Assembly: GCF_035982055.1 (NCBI RefSeq)
Contig: NZ_CP108427.1
Location: 6,323,001-6,387,000 of the forward strand
Length of the DNA stretch: 64,000 nucleotides
Source of the DNA: Streptomyces sp. NBC_01288
GTDB taxonomy: Bacteria; Actinomycetota; Actinomycetes; Streptomycetales; Streptomycetaceae
Reading direction: 5' to 3'
Below are positions 42,052 to 51,101 of this stretch, piece by piece. The notes beneath the pieces were generated by a model. It did no database searches, was not told the DNA's origin, and saw only the letters and a program-made list of their open reading frames with translations. How positions within the stretch are numbered: the first letter of the stretch is position 1; each line of letters starts with the position of its first letter. Made by a program: the position numbers and the translations under genes.

Positions 42052-42135
42052 CCACCCCACCCCCCTCCCCTGTGACCTCAATCCCATCCCCCGCCACCCC
42101 ACCCCCCTCCCCTGTGACCTCAATCCCATCCCCCG
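42052..42135. repeat. 42-bp direct repeat, two perfect copies
   Basis: Units at 42052-42093 and 42094-42135 start CCACCCCACCCCCCTCCCCT and contain GTGACCTCAATCCCATC; a partial third follows. The region between doc and the helicase is otherwise pyrimidine-rich on the plus strand. Confidence 0.9.
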
Positions 42136-42253
42136 CCACCCCGGCGCAGTCCGCACCCTGACACCACCACCCCGCCGGTAGGGTGGCCCGGTTGTCATAT
42201 GTAGCCGACGTAGCCGACGTGACCGAGCCGCCCTACCCCCGAACCCGGAGACC

Positions 42254-44053
42254 GTGACTACTACCGCCGCCTCCTCCGCCAGCTCCCACCACCTCTCTCC
42301 CGCCTTTCCCGGCCGAGCCCCCTGGGGCACCGCGGGCAAGCTGCGTGCCTGGCAGCAGGGCGCGATGGACAGGTATGTCCAGGAGCAGCCGCGGGACTTC
42401 CTCGCGGTCGCGACCCCCGGTGCCGGCAAGACGACCTTCGCGCTCACCCTTGCCTCCTGGCTGCTGCACCACCATGTCGTGCAGCAGGTGACCGTGGTCG
42501 CGCCGACCGAGCACCTGAAGAAGCAGTGGGCGGAAGCCGCCGCGCGGATAGGGATCAAACTCGACCCGGAGTACAGCGCGGGGCCGCTCGGCAAGGACTA
42601 CGACGGTGTCGCGATCACGTACGCCGGCGTCGGCGTACGGCCGATGCTGCACCGCAACCGTGTCGAGCAGCGCAAGACCCTCGTCATCCTCGACGAGATC
42701 CACCACGCCGGTGACTCCAAGTCCTGGGGCGAGGCCTGCCTTGAAGCCTTCGAGCCGGCCACCCGCCGCCTCGCGCTGACCGGTACGCCGTTCCGGTCCG
42801 ACACCAATCCCATTCCCTTCGTGACGTACGAAGAAGGGAAAGACGGGATTCGGCGGTCCTCCGCCGACTACACCTACGGGTACGGTTCCGCGCTCAGCGA
42901 CGGAGTCGTGCGGCCCGTCATCTTCCTCTCCTACAGCGGCAACATGCGCTGGCGGACGAAGGCCGGTGACGAGATCGCCGCGCGGCTCGGCGAGCCCATG
43001 ACGAAGGACGCGATCAGTCAGGCATGGCGTACGGCGCTGGACGCGCGCGGTGAGTGGATGCCGAGCGTGCTGCGCGCCGCCGACCAGCGGCTGACCGAGG
43101 TCAGGAAGGGCATCCCGGACGCCGGTGCCCTCGTCATCGCCACCGACCAGGACTCGGCACGCGCCTACGCCAAGCTGATCCGCGAGATCACCGGCAGCAA
43201 GGCGACCGTCGTGCTGTCGGACGACACGGGTGCCTCCAAGCGCATCGACGACTTCGCGGCGAGCAACGACCGGTGGATGGTCGCCGTACGCATGGTGTCC
43301 GAAGGTGTCGACGTGCCGCGGCTCGCCGTCGGGGTGTACGCCACCACCATCTCCACGCCCCTCTTCTTCGCCCAGGCCGTCGGCCGCTTCGTGCGGTCCC
43401 GGCGGCGCGGCGAGACCGCCTCCGTCTTCCTGCCGACCGTCCCGGACCTCCTCACCTTCGCCAACGAGATGGAGGTCGAGCGGGACCACGCCCTCGACAA
43501 GCCGAAGAAGGAGGGCGAGGAGGACCCGTACGCCGAGTCCGAGAAGGAGATGGAGGAGGCGAACAAGGAGCAGGACGAGGACACCGGCGAGCAGGAGCAG
43601 TTCGCCTTCGAGGCCCTGGAGTCCGAGGCCGTTTTCGACCGCGTGCTCTACGACGGCGCCGAGTTCGGCATGCAGGCGCACCCGGGGAGCGAGGAGGAGC
43701 AGGACTACCTCGGCATCCCCGGACTCCTCGAACCCGACCAGGTGCAGATGCTGCTCCAGAAGCGGCAGGCCCGGCAGATCGCGCACAGCCGCAAGAAGCC
43801 GGACGGGGAAGCCGACCTGCTGGAGCTGCCCGCCGAGCGGCGGCCCGTCGTCTCCCACAAGGAGATGATGGAGCTGCGGAAGTCGCTCAACACCATGGTC
43901 TCCGCGTACGTCCACCAGACCGGCAAACCGCACGGCGTCATCCACACCGAGCTGCGCCGCACCTGCGGCGGCCCGCCGAGCGCCGAGGCCACGGCAGGCC
44001 AGCTGCGGCAGCGCATCGCGAAGGTCCAGGAGTGGGCCACCCGCATGCACTGA
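42254..44053 (+). CDS. SF2 DEAD/DEAH-type helicase
   Basis: 599-residue helicase-like ATPase. Motif I ATPGAGKTTFALTLA, II LDEIHH, III TGTPFRSD, VI region VGRFVRSRRRGE. GTG 42254 is the start. Between about residues 410 and 450 an acidic, lysine-rich stretch (EGEEDPYAESEKEMEE) interrupts the fold. The C-terminal region (ELPAERRPVVSHKEMMEL) is not a known domain. Common in streptomycetes; DNA-repair or defence role unproven. Confidence 0.88.
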   Translation: MTTTAASSASSHHLSPAFPGRAPWGTAGKLRAWQQGAMDRYVQEQPRDFLAVATPGAGKTTFALTLASWLLHHHVVQQVTVVAPTEHLKKQWAEAAARIGIKLDPEYSAGPLGKDYDGVAITYAGVGVRPMLHRNRVEQRKTLVILDEIHHAGDSKSWGEACLEAFEPATRRLALTGTPFRSDTNPIPFVTYEEGKDGIRRSSADYTYGYGSALSDGVVRPVIFLSYSGNMRWRTKAGDEIAARLGEPMTKDAISQAWRTALDARGEWMPSVLRAADQRLTEVRKGIPDAGALVIATDQDSARAYAKLIREITGSKATVVLSDDTGASKRIDDFAASNDRWMVAVRMVSEGVDVPRLAVGVYATTISTPLFFAQAVGRFVRSRRRGETASVFLPTVPDLLTFANEMEVERDHALDKPKKEGEEDPYAESEKEMEEANKEQDEDTGEQEQFAFEALESEAVFDRVLYDGAEFGMQAHPGSEEEQDYLGIPGLLEPDQVQMLLQKRQARQIAHSRKKPDGEADLLELPAERRPVVSHKEMMELRKSLNTMVSAYVHQTGKPHGVIHTELRRTCGGPPSAEATAGQLRQRIAKVQEWATRMH

Positions 44054-44092
44054 CCGCATGCACTGACCGACTGCACGGACCGCATGCACTGA
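44041..44092. repeat. 13-bp tandem repeat overlapping helicase stop
   Basis: CCGCATGCACTGA at 44041, 44054 and 44080, with a diverged unit at 44067; the first copy carries the helicase stop codon TGA. Confidence 0.85.
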
Positions 44093-44433
44093 CCGCCCCC
44101 GCTCGCGCACCCGCCCGGCCCGCACATCTGTGCGGAATCTGCGCAGGGTTGGCCCCCAGGTCAGGACATATCGACATGAAGGGAACCGGTCCGTACCAGT
44201 CGGTGACCGGATTCTGGACGGAGACTTCCGCTCAGCGAACCCCCTTCGCTAGTGTCCCGCTACGCACACGCCCCGTGGCAGCGCCGCCGCGGAGCGCAGC
44301 CGTGAAGCGACTGGGCCCGGACACGCCGGGCCGCCTCGCCGATCGGCGGCCTCTGAAGCGCGTCACTGACGGGACTCGGTGACGCATCCGTCGCTAGGGG
44401 GCCGCCGACCTCACCACTTAAGGAGTGGGCGTC
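44093..44433. other. Upstream region of the IclR gene
   Basis: About 340 bp with no gene. AGTGTCCCGCTACGC (about 44251-44265) and TCGCCGATCGGCGG-type palindromes near 44335-44348 are possible promoter elements; no site is certain. Confidence 0.25.
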
Positions 44434-45075
44434 GTGACCGCGGAGACCTCCCAGACGCTCGACCGGGGACTGCGCGTCCTCAAACTGCTGGCCGATACGG
44501 ACCACGGGCTGACCGTCACCGAACTGTCCAACAAACTGGGCGTCAACCGGACCGTCGTGTACCGGTTGCTGGCCACCCTCGAACAGCACGCACTCGTACG
44601 CCGTGATCTCGGCGGCCGGGCCCGCGTCGGGCTCGGGGTGCTGCGGCTCGGCCGCCAGGTGCATCCTCTTGTACGGGAGGCAGCGCTCCCCGCGCTGCGT
44701 TCGCTGGCCGAGGACATCGGGGCGACCGCTCACCTCACCCTGGTCGACGGGGCGGACGCCCTCGCCGTCGCGGTGGTCGAGCCGACCTGGACCGACTACC
44801 ACGTGGCCTACCGCGCCGGCTTCCGCCATCCCCTGGACAGGGGAGCCGCGGGCCGCGCGATCCTCGCCGCCCGGCACCAGGCCGCCGACGAACCCGGATA
44901 CACCCTGACGCACGGCGAGTTGGAGGCCGGCGCGAGCGGTGCCGCGGCTCCGCTGCTGGGCGTCACGGGGGTCGAGGGCAGCGTCGGCGTGGTGATGCTG
45001 GCCGACGCGGTGCCCGAGCGGGTCGGACCGCGGGTCGTCGACGCGGCGCGCGAGGTCGCCGAAGCGCTGCGCTGA
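44434..45075 (+). CDS. IclR-family regulator
   Basis: 213-residue transcription factor. Winged helix: RGLRVLKLLADTDHGLTVTELSNKL and TVVYRLLATLEQHALVRRD; C-terminal IclR effector domain includes AHLTLVDGADALAVAVVEP and the conserved RGAAGRAILAARH. GTG 44434 is eight bases from AGGAG; GTG 44425 overlaps it. Ligand unknown. Quoted helix parts: RVLKLLADTDHG, TVTELSNKL. Confidence 0.9.
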   Translation: MTAETSQTLDRGLRVLKLLADTDHGLTVTELSNKLGVNRTVVYRLLATLEQHALVRRDLGGRARVGLGVLRLGRQVHPLVREAALPALRSLAEDIGATAHLTLVDGADALAVAVVEPTWTDYHVAYRAGFRHPLDRGAAGRAILAARHQAADEPGYTLTHGELEAGASGAAAPLLGVTGVEGSVGVVMLADAVPERVGPRVVDAAREVAEALR

Positions 45076-45147
45076 GGCCTGAGGTCGTTTGTGGGCAGGG
45101 GGTGACCGGCGCCCGGCCGAAAGTGGCCGTCGCGTTAGATTGATCCC

Positions 45148-45942
45148 GTGCTCCTCTCTCGCCTCACGCGCCCCCAGGCCGTAGCCGTCTGCGCCCTGCC
45201 CGTCGTGGCACTGCTCGCCACGGCGGGCTTCGCGCCGCTGCCGTTCTCGCTGGCGCAGCCCGGTCTGACCGCGAACGTGCTCGGCGAGAACAAGGGCACC
45301 CCGGTGATCACGATCTCCGGGGCGCCGGTGCGCACGACGAGCGGTCAGTTGCGCATGACGACGATCGAAGCGACCGGGCCCGATCAACGTGTGTCGTTGA
45401 GCGATGTGATCGACAGCTGGTTCCGTACCGATCGAGCGGTCATGCCGCGTGACTCGGTCTACCCGAGCGGCAACAGCGTCAAGGAGATCGAGCAGCACAA
45501 CACCGAGCAGATGCAGGAGTCGCAGGACGACGCGACCACCGCCGCGCTGAACTACCTGAACCTCAGCGACAAGAAGGTCAAGGTCACCCTCACGCTGGCG
45601 GACGTCGGCGGCCCCAGCGCGGGCCTGCTGTTCACCCTGGGCATCATCGACAAGCTGAACGGCGACGGCAGCGGCGCTGACTTGACGGGTGGTCGCACCA
45701 TCGCCGGTACGGGGACGATCGGCACCGACGGTACGGTCGGCGCGGTCGGGGGAGTGGCCCTCAAGACCCAGGCCGCGCGACGTGACGGTGCGACGGTGTT
45801 CCTGGTCCCGAAGGCCGAGTGCTCGGACGCCAAGTCCGAACTGCCCAAGGGGCTACGGCTGGTCGCGGTGACCTCGCTGAAGGGCGCGGTGTCCGCCCTG
45901 GAGGCGCTGGAGACGGGTAAGGGGTCCGTGCCGGGCTGTTAG
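45148..45942 (+). CDS. Lon-like S16 protease, membrane-anchored
   Basis: 264-residue protein with an N-terminal membrane anchor (AVAVCALPVVALLATAGF). The proteolytic S16 domain has the Ser-Lys dyad, Ser in GGPSAGLLFTLG (about residue 155) and Lys in GVALKTQAARRDGA (about 205). It has no ATPase. A PDZ-like segment may lie at about 40-110. Function is likely envelope-associated proteolysis. The stop overlaps the convergent small gene's stop. Confidence 0.82.
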   Translation: MLLSRLTRPQAVAVCALPVVALLATAGFAPLPFSLAQPGLTANVLGENKGTPVITISGAPVRTTSGQLRMTTIEATGPDQRVSLSDVIDSWFRTDRAVMPRDSVYPSGNSVKEIEQHNTEQMQESQDDATTAALNYLNLSDKKVKVTLTLADVGGPSAGLLFTLGIIDKLNGDGSGADLTGGRTIAGTGTIGTDGTVGAVGGVALKTQAARRDGATVFLVPKAECSDAKSELPKGLRLVAVTSLKGAVSALEALETGKGSVPGC

Positions 45943-46130
45943 GCGACGGCGGGATGGGTGCCGTTGGGCGTGGCGGCCAGGCGAAGGCCCAGTTCTACGA
46001 GGGTCCAGCCGAGGCGGGTACGGAGTTCGCGGGGGTGCCTGGCCTGGGCGGCGAGGCGGTGGGCCGCGGCCTCGGCCTGGAGTTCGGCGGCGCGGGTGTG
46101 GTGTAGCTGGAGGTGGGTTTCCGGGTGCAT
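45939..46130 (-). CDS. Small hypothetical protein
   Basis: 63-residue, Ala/Leu/Arg-rich helical protein (LQLHHTRAAELQAEAAAHRL). ATG 46128-46130 is 16 nt after the regulator stop, so the two form an operon. No family recognised. Its stop overlaps that of the S16 protease gene. Confidence 0.55.
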   Translation of the reverse strand: MHPETHLQLHHTRAAELQAEAAAHRLAAQARHPRELRTRLGWTLVELGLRLAATPNGTHPAVA

Positions 46131-46146
46131 CGGGGTCTGCCTCGTC

Positions 46147-46719
46147 TCACTCTGATTCGGTCGGGAAGGCGTGCAGGTGGAAGCGCACCTGTTCTGCTTC
46201 GGGCGCGGTCTCGTCCGCATAGCTTTCGAGCAACTCGTGCATTTTTCCGACGAGTTCACGGGTGCGCTCGGGTGTCAGCCGCACGGTCCAGTCGCTCATG
46301 TCGGTCGAGTGGGACCACTTGGGCAGCCAGTCCTCGCGGGTGCCGACCCAGGTCGACAGTTCACGGGCGTGGGTGGTCGCCACCTCGTGCAGGAACGTGT
46401 CGGCCGCGCCACGCACCGCCGGGTCGGCGTCGATGAGCAGGTTCTCGTCGAAGCCGATGCCCTGCTCAACGGCCTGCCACCAGCGCTCCCGCCCCTTGCC
46501 GCGCTCCGGGGCGTCTTCGACGAACCCGTGCGTGGCCAGCTGGCGGAGGTGGTAGCTGGTCGCTCCGCTGGACTCGCCCAGCCGCTCGGCGAGCATCGAC
46601 GCGGTGGCCGGTCCGTACCGTCGCAGCGCGTTCAGCAACTGCATCCGCAGTGGATGGGCGATCCCGCGCAGCGAACGGGCGTCGAGATTGCGGTACTTGG
46701 ACGGTTCCGGCTCGTACAT
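46147..46719 (-). CDS. ArsR-like winged-helix regulator
   Basis: 190-residue regulator. HTH_20/ArsR-type: LRGIAHPLRMQLLNALRRYG, SMLAERLGESSGATSYHLRQ, and the wing EDAPERGKGRERWWQ. The remaining 110 residues are helical and of unknown function. ATG 46717-46719 has no ribosome site; TATCTT about ten bases upstream suggests a leaderless transcript. TTGCAA repeats lie just upstream. Confidence 0.85.
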   Translation of the reverse strand: MYEPEPSKYRNLDARSLRGIAHPLRMQLLNALRRYGPATASMLAERLGESSGATSYHLRQLATHGFVEDAPERGKGRERWWQAVEQGIGFDENLLIDADPAVRGAADTFLHEVATTHARELSTWVGTREDWLPKWSHSTDMSDWTVRLTPERTRELVGKMHELLESYADETAPEAEQVRFHLHAFPTESE

Positions 46720-46735
46720 GAGTACAAAGATAGCG

Positions 46736-46769
46736 TTGCAAAGGACCAGTTGCAACGGGTTCTTTGCAA
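46736..46769. promoter_or_regulatory. Three TTGCAA sites, 14-bp spacing
   Basis: TTGCAA at 46736, 46750 and 46764 are spaced exactly 14 bp in the promoter of the ArsR-like gene. Likely its autoregulatory operator. Confidence 0.55.
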
Positions 46770-46800
46770 CCGATCCTTTGGAACTCGCCCCCCACGAGCC

Positions 46801-47757
46801 CTACTTGACCAACCCCTCCGCCTTCATCCAGTCCAACGCCACCTGATGCGGATCCTCCCCGTCGACATCCACCTTCGCGTTCAGCGTCCGCGCCACCGTG
46901 TTGTTCAGCTTCTTCGTCACCGGGTCCAGGACCCTCGCGATCGCCGGCCACTTCTTCAACGCCTTCGTGTTGATCTCGGGCGCCGCGTTGTAGTTGGGGA
47001 AGAACTTCTTGTCGTCGGCCATCACCGCGAGGTTCATCGACTTGATGCGGCCGTCGGTGGTGAAGACCTCGCCGTACGTGCAACTCCCCTTCTTCACCTG
47101 GGTGTAGATGATCCCGGTGTCCATCTGCGTGATGTTCTTCGCGGGGAGGTTCATCCCGTACGCCTTCTCCATGCCCGGCAGCCCGTCCGCGCGGTTGGCG
47201 AACTCGCTCTCCACACACACCGTCACCGCGCCCGGGTCCTTCTTCGCCAGCGCGGCCACCTCGGACAGCGTCTTCGTGCCGTACTTCTTGAAGTTGGCCT
47301 GGTTCATCGCGAGGGCGTAGGTGTTGTTCAGGGCCGACGGCGGCAGCCAGGTGATGCCGTTCTTCAGGTCCGCGTCCCGCACCGCCTGCCACTGCTTCAG
47401 CGGATCGGTGATCGGCTTGCTGTTGCCGAGGTAGGTGATCCACGCGGTGCCTGTGTACTCATACATCCCGTCCGCGTCACCGGACTTGACGGCCTCCCGC
47501 GCTCCGATCGAACCCTGGATGCCGGTCCGGTCGAGGACGTCCGCGCCGGCCGCCTCGAAGGCGATACCCATCATCGCGCCGAGGACCAGCTGCTCGGTGA
47601 ACTCCTTCGAGGTGACGGTGAGATGGGCTCCCTTCAGGGGTTCGCCCCGCCCGACCGTGCCGGGGCTGACGTCGTCGACCATCGGGGAGCCGCTGGTCAG
47701 CCCGCAACCGGAGACGACGACCAGGGTCCCGGCCAGCAGCAGACAGGTGCGCCTCAT
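46801..47757 (-). CDS. Glycine betaine/osmoprotectant ABC substrate-binding lipoprotein
   Basis: 318-residue binding protein (OpuAC family). Lipobox VVSGC ends the signal (about residue 18). TVTSKEFTEQLVLGAMMG, YEYTGTAWITYLG and EVFTTDGRIKSM are typical of OpuC/ProX-type proteins that bind quaternary amines. It is the last gene of a five-gene operon with two permeases and a CBS-domain ATPase. Start overlaps the upstream permease stop. Confidence 0.92.
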   Translation of the reverse strand: MRRTCLLLAGTLVVVSGCGLTSGSPMVDDVSPGTVGRGEPLKGAHLTVTSKEFTEQLVLGAMMGIAFEAAGADVLDRTGIQGSIGAREAVKSGDADGMYEYTGTAWITYLGNSKPITDPLKQWQAVRDADLKNGITWLPPSALNNTYALAMNQANFKKYGTKTLSEVAALAKKDPGAVTVCVESEFANRADGLPGMEKAYGMNLPAKNITQMDTGIIYTQVKKGSCTYGEVFTTDGRIKSMNLAVMADDKKFFPNYNAAPEINTKALKKWPAIARVLDPVTKKLNNTVARTLNAKVDVDGEDPHQVALDWMKAEGLVK

Positions 47758-48560
47758 GAGCCCGCCTCCAATCCCCTTGGCCGCAACAGGAGTTCGGCCA
47801 GGGAGGCCAGCCAGTCGACCAGCAGGGCGAGACTGACCGTGAGGATCGAGCCGAGCACCAGGACCGGCATCCGCTGGGTGGTGATGCCGGTGGTGATCAG
47901 GACACCCAGGCCGCCGCCCCCGCCGAAGGTCGCCAGGGTCGCCGTACCGACGTTGAGGACCAGGGCGGTTCGGACACCGGCCAGGATCAGCGGGACGGCG
48001 AGCGGGAGTTCCACCTTTGCCAGGACGCCGAGTTGGGACATGCCGATGCCTCGGGCCGCCTCCAGCAGGGTCGGGTCGTTGGCCTTCAGGCCCGCGATGG
48101 TGTTGGACAGGACCGGCAGGACGGCGTAGATGATGATGCCGATCAGGGCCGCCTTCTCGCCGGTGCCGAGCCAGATCACCAGCAGGGCCAACAGGCCGAT
48201 CGCCGGGGTCGCTTGGCCCATGTTGGCGAAGGTCATCGCCACCGGGGCGGCCTTCCGGAACGCCGCCCGGGTCAGCAGGATGCCCAGCGGGATCGCGATG
48301 ATCAGCACGAAGAACGTGGAGATCACGGTGAGTTGGACGTGCTGCCAAAGGGCCTTGCTGACCTGGCCGTTGGAGAGCGCGTTCTCCGAAATGGCGTCCA
48401 GGTGGGCCTGGTTGAACCACAGCCAGGTCGCCAGCAGGATCGCCACCAGGGCGGCGGGCAGGAAGGTCAGCTTCTGCCAGGTGATCCGGCGTTTCGGGGG
48501 AGTCGTAGGCGGCACCACCGCCTCGGCCTCGGTCTCCTCGTCCAGCTCGGGAGTGGTCAC
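47754..48560 (-). CDS. Osmoprotectant ABC permease
   Basis: 268-residue inner-membrane permease with about six helices (TFLPAALVAILLATWLW, LTVISTFFVLIIAIPLGILL). Conserved GQATPAIGLLALLVIWLG, and the EAA-like ANDPTLLEAARGIGMSQLGV. GTG 48558-48560 overlaps the ATPase stop. Confidence 0.92.
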   Translation of the reverse strand: MTTPELDEETEAEAVVPPTTPPKRRITWQKLTFLPAALVAILLATWLWFNQAHLDAISENALSNGQVSKALWQHVQLTVISTFFVLIIAIPLGILLTRAAFRKAAPVAMTFANMGQATPAIGLLALLVIWLGTGEKAALIGIIIYAVLPVLSNTIAGLKANDPTLLEAARGIGMSQLGVLAKVELPLAVPLILAGVRTALVLNVGTATLATFGGGGGLGVLITTGITTQRMPVLVLGSILTVSLALLVDWLASLAELLLRPRGLEAGS

Positions 48561-49831
48561 GCCTTCTCCTCCCCGCCGGCGCCTTCCTGCTCGGCGTGCG
48601 TCTGGAGGGCCCGGGCCTCCTCCAGCTCGTGCCGGCCCTCCATCGCCTCCAGCCGGTCGGCCTCCAGGAGTTCGTGCACGGAGTTCATCAGCGTCTCCAT
48701 GTCGACGACGCCGGTGTACTCCCCGCGCCGTCCGGTGACCGCGACCCGCCCCGCGTTGTCCGTGAGCACCGCCTCCAGCGCGTCCCGGAGCGTCGCGTCC
48801 CGCGTCACCGTGTCGCTGACCAGTGTGCCCGCCCGGGCCAGCGAGCCCTTGGCGCGCATCATGTCGCCGCGCCGCAGCCACTTGTAGGGCCGGCCGCGCT
48901 TGTCGAGGAGGAGGATCTCGTTGGTGCCGCTGTCCCGGAGCTTGTCGAAGATGTTCTGGAGCGGGTCGTCGACGGTCACCGTCGGATAGTCGGTGATCTC
49001 CACGTCCCGTACGCGGGTCAGGTTCAGCCGCTTCAGGGCCGCCCCGGCGCCCACGAAACCGGACACGAAGTCGTCCGCCGGGTTGGTGAGGATCGCCTCC
49101 GGGGTGTCGAACTGCGCGATGTGCGAGCGTTCGCGCAACACCGCGATCCGGTCGCCCAGTTTGATCGCCTCGTCGAAGTCGTGCGTGACGAAGACGATCG
49201 TCTTGTGCAGTTCGTGCTGGAGCCTGATCAGCTCGTCCTGGAGGTGATCGCGGGTGATCGGGTCGACCGCGCCGAACGGCTCGTCCATCAGCAGCACCGG
49301 CGGATCCGCCGCCAACGCCCGTGCCACGCCGACGCGTTGCTGCTGCCCGCCGGAGAGCTGGCGCGGATAGCGGCCCTGGAACTCGCCGGCGTCAAGGCCG
49401 ACCAGGTCGAGCATCTCCTCCACCCGGTTCCTGATCCGGGACTTGGACCAGCCGATCATCTTCGGGACCAGCGCGATGTTCTGGGCGACGGTCATGTGCG
49501 GGAAGAGACCGCTCGACTGGATCGCGTAGCCGACCTTGCGGCGCAGCTTCACCGGGTCGATGTCGGTGACGTCCTCGCCGCCGATGCGAATCCGGCCACC
49601 GGTCGGTTCGATCAGCCGGTTGATCATCTTGAGCGTGGTGGACTTCCCGCAGCCGGACGGCCCGACGAAGACGACCAACTCACCCGCCTTGATCTCCATG
49701 TTGACGCTCTCGACGGCCGGGTCGGCGCTGCCCGGATACCGCTTGGTCAGGTTCTCCAGCTCGATGGAGGCACCGGAGGTCGCGGTCGCCGGCTCGGTCG
49801 CGGATCGCTCGGACGCGGATGGCTCAGGCAC
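48557..49831 (-). CDS. Osmoprotectant ABC ATPase with CBS domains
   Basis: 424 residues. ABC ATPase: Walker A GPSGCGKST, signature LSGGQQQRVGVARAL, Walker B LLMDEPFG, H-loop VFVTHDFDE. Two CBS domains (about 290-405) would sense ionic strength, as in OpuA. The C-terminal tail is acidic. It overlaps the next gene by 8 nt. GTG start 49829-49831. Confidence 0.93.
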   Translation of the reverse strand: MPEPSASERSATEPATATSGASIELENLTKRYPGSADPAVESVNMEIKAGELVVFVGPSGCGKSTTLKMINRLIEPTGGRIRIGGEDVTDIDPVKLRRKVGYAIQSSGLFPHMTVAQNIALVPKMIGWSKSRIRNRVEEMLDLVGLDAGEFQGRYPRQLSGGQQQRVGVARALAADPPVLLMDEPFGAVDPITRDHLQDELIRLQHELHKTIVFVTHDFDEAIKLGDRIAVLRERSHIAQFDTPEAILTNPADDFVSGFVGAGAALKRLNLTRVRDVEITDYPTVTVDDPLQNIFDKLRDSGTNEILLLDKRGRPYKWLRRGDMMRAKGSLARAGTLVSDTVTRDATLRDALEAVLTDNAGRVAVTGRRGEYTGVVDMETLMNSVHELLEADRLEAMEGRHELEEARALQTHAEQEGAGGEEKA

Positions 49832-50471
49832 GGATCCCCCTGGGAATGGTCAGCCGTCCGAGAAGGACGTACGCGGCGTCGAACAGCAGCGCCAGGACGA
49901 TGATCCCGAGCGTGCCCGCGAGCACCTGGTTGAGGGCGTTCTTGCTGCCCAGCGACCCGATCCCGCGGAAGATCTCGTTGCCGAGGCCGGGCCCGGAGGC
50001 GTACGCCGCGATGGCCGCGATGCCCATCAGCATCTGCGTGGAGACCCGGATACCGGTGAGGATCGGCGGCCAGGCCAACGGCAGTTCGACCCGCAGGAGC
50101 CGCGCCGGCCGGGACATCCCGATGCCCTTCGCCGCGTCCACGAGGGACGGGTCGACCCCGCGCAGGCCCACGATCGAGTTACGGACGATCGGCAGCAGGC
50201 CGTACAAGGTCAATGCGATCACTGTGGGCGGAACGCCAAGACCGACGATCGGAATGAGCAGACCGATCATGGCGAGCGACGGAATGGTCAGAATGGTCGA
50301 CGTGGCGGTGGTGGCGAGGTTGCCCGCCCACTCGCTCCGATAGGTGACGACCCCGATCACCACACCGATCAGCGTGGCCACGACCATGCACTGGAAGACC
50401 GCGCTGGCGTGCTGGTAGGCGTCGGTGAGCAGCTGCTGGTGCCGGTTGCCCAAGTACTCCCAGAAGCTCAC
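49824..50471 (-). CDS. Osmoprotectant ABC permease
   Basis: 215-residue inner-membrane permease paired with the one at 47754. ILTIPSLAMIGLLIPIVGLG, EAA-like GVDPSLVDAAKGIGMSRPAR. It starts 12 nt after the Lrp gene, so the regulator may be co-transcribed. Confidence 0.92.
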   Translation of the reverse strand: MSFWEYLGNRHQQLLTDAYQHASAVFQCMVVATLIGVVIGVVTYRSEWAGNLATTATSTILTIPSLAMIGLLIPIVGLGVPPTVIALTLYGLLPIVRNSIVGLRGVDPSLVDAAKGIGMSRPARLLRVELPLAWPPILTGIRVSTQMLMGIAAIAAYASGPGLGNEIFRGIGSLGSKNALNQVLAGTLGIIVLALLFDAAYVLLGRLTIPRGIRA

Positions 50472-50483
50472 ATGCCCACACCC

Positions 50484-50975
50484 CTACGTCGGCCAGGTCG
50501 TCCCTTCCGGGTCTTCCGCCGCCTGTTTCACCAGCGGGATGATCCGCAGCGGAACGGGGTTCTCCATGACGATGGCGGTGGCGGCCCGGACAATGCCATC
50601 AAAACCGACAACCCGGTCGATGACCCGCTGGAGATCGGCGTTCGACCGGGCCACGAGCCGGCACAGCATGTCCCCGCTGCCGGTGGTGGTGTGCAGTTCG
50701 AGGACTTCCGGGACGGTCGCCAAGTGCGCCCGCACGTCCGGGCCTTGCCCCTGTCGGATCTCCAGCGTCGCGAACGCCGTGACCGGATAGCCGAGCGCCG
50801 CCGGATCGACCTGCGGGCCGAATCCCCGGATGACTCCATTCGACTGAAGCCGGTCCAGCCGCGCCTGCACCGTCCCCCGGGCCACTCCGAGTCGCCGGGA
50901 CATCTCCAGCACCCCGATCCGCGGTTCCTCGGCCAACAGCACGATGATCCGTCCGTCGAGCTGATCGATGCCCAT
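50484..50975 (-). CDS. Lrp/AsnC-family regulator
   Basis: 163-residue regulator. N-terminal helix-turn-helix (LDGRIIVLLAEEPRIGVLEM, GVARGTVQARLDRLQS) and C-terminal RAM domain (VTAFATLEIRQG, GSGDMLCRLVARSNADLQR). It is divergent from hpd with a palindrome between them; it may respond to tyrosine or related amino acids and control hpd and the adjacent transport operon. Confidence 0.9.
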   Translation of the reverse strand: MGIDQLDGRIIVLLAEEPRIGVLEMSRRLGVARGTVQARLDRLQSNGVIRGFGPQVDPAALGYPVTAFATLEIRQGQGPDVRAHLATVPEVLELHTTTGSGDMLCRLVARSNADLQRVIDRVVGFDGIVRAATAIVMENPVPLRIIPLVKQAAEDPEGTTWPT

Positions 50976-51055
50976 GGTGTCCGCCTCCGAGGATGGTCAT
51001 CCTGTACAGAAAGCCCGCCGAAACGGTCGTAGCACTGAACAGAATGCCCAGCCAA

Positions 51056-51073
51056 TACGCAAACTATTGCGCA
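51056..51073. promoter_or_regulatory. Inverted repeat in Lrp-hpd promoter region
   Basis: TACGCAA and TTGCGCA flank ACTA, with one mismatch. It lies about 30 nt before hpd and is a candidate site for the divergent Lrp-type protein. Confidence 0.5.
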
Positions 51074-51101
51074 CCTTGCCGGGGAGGGGGAGTCTGCGGA
51101 C

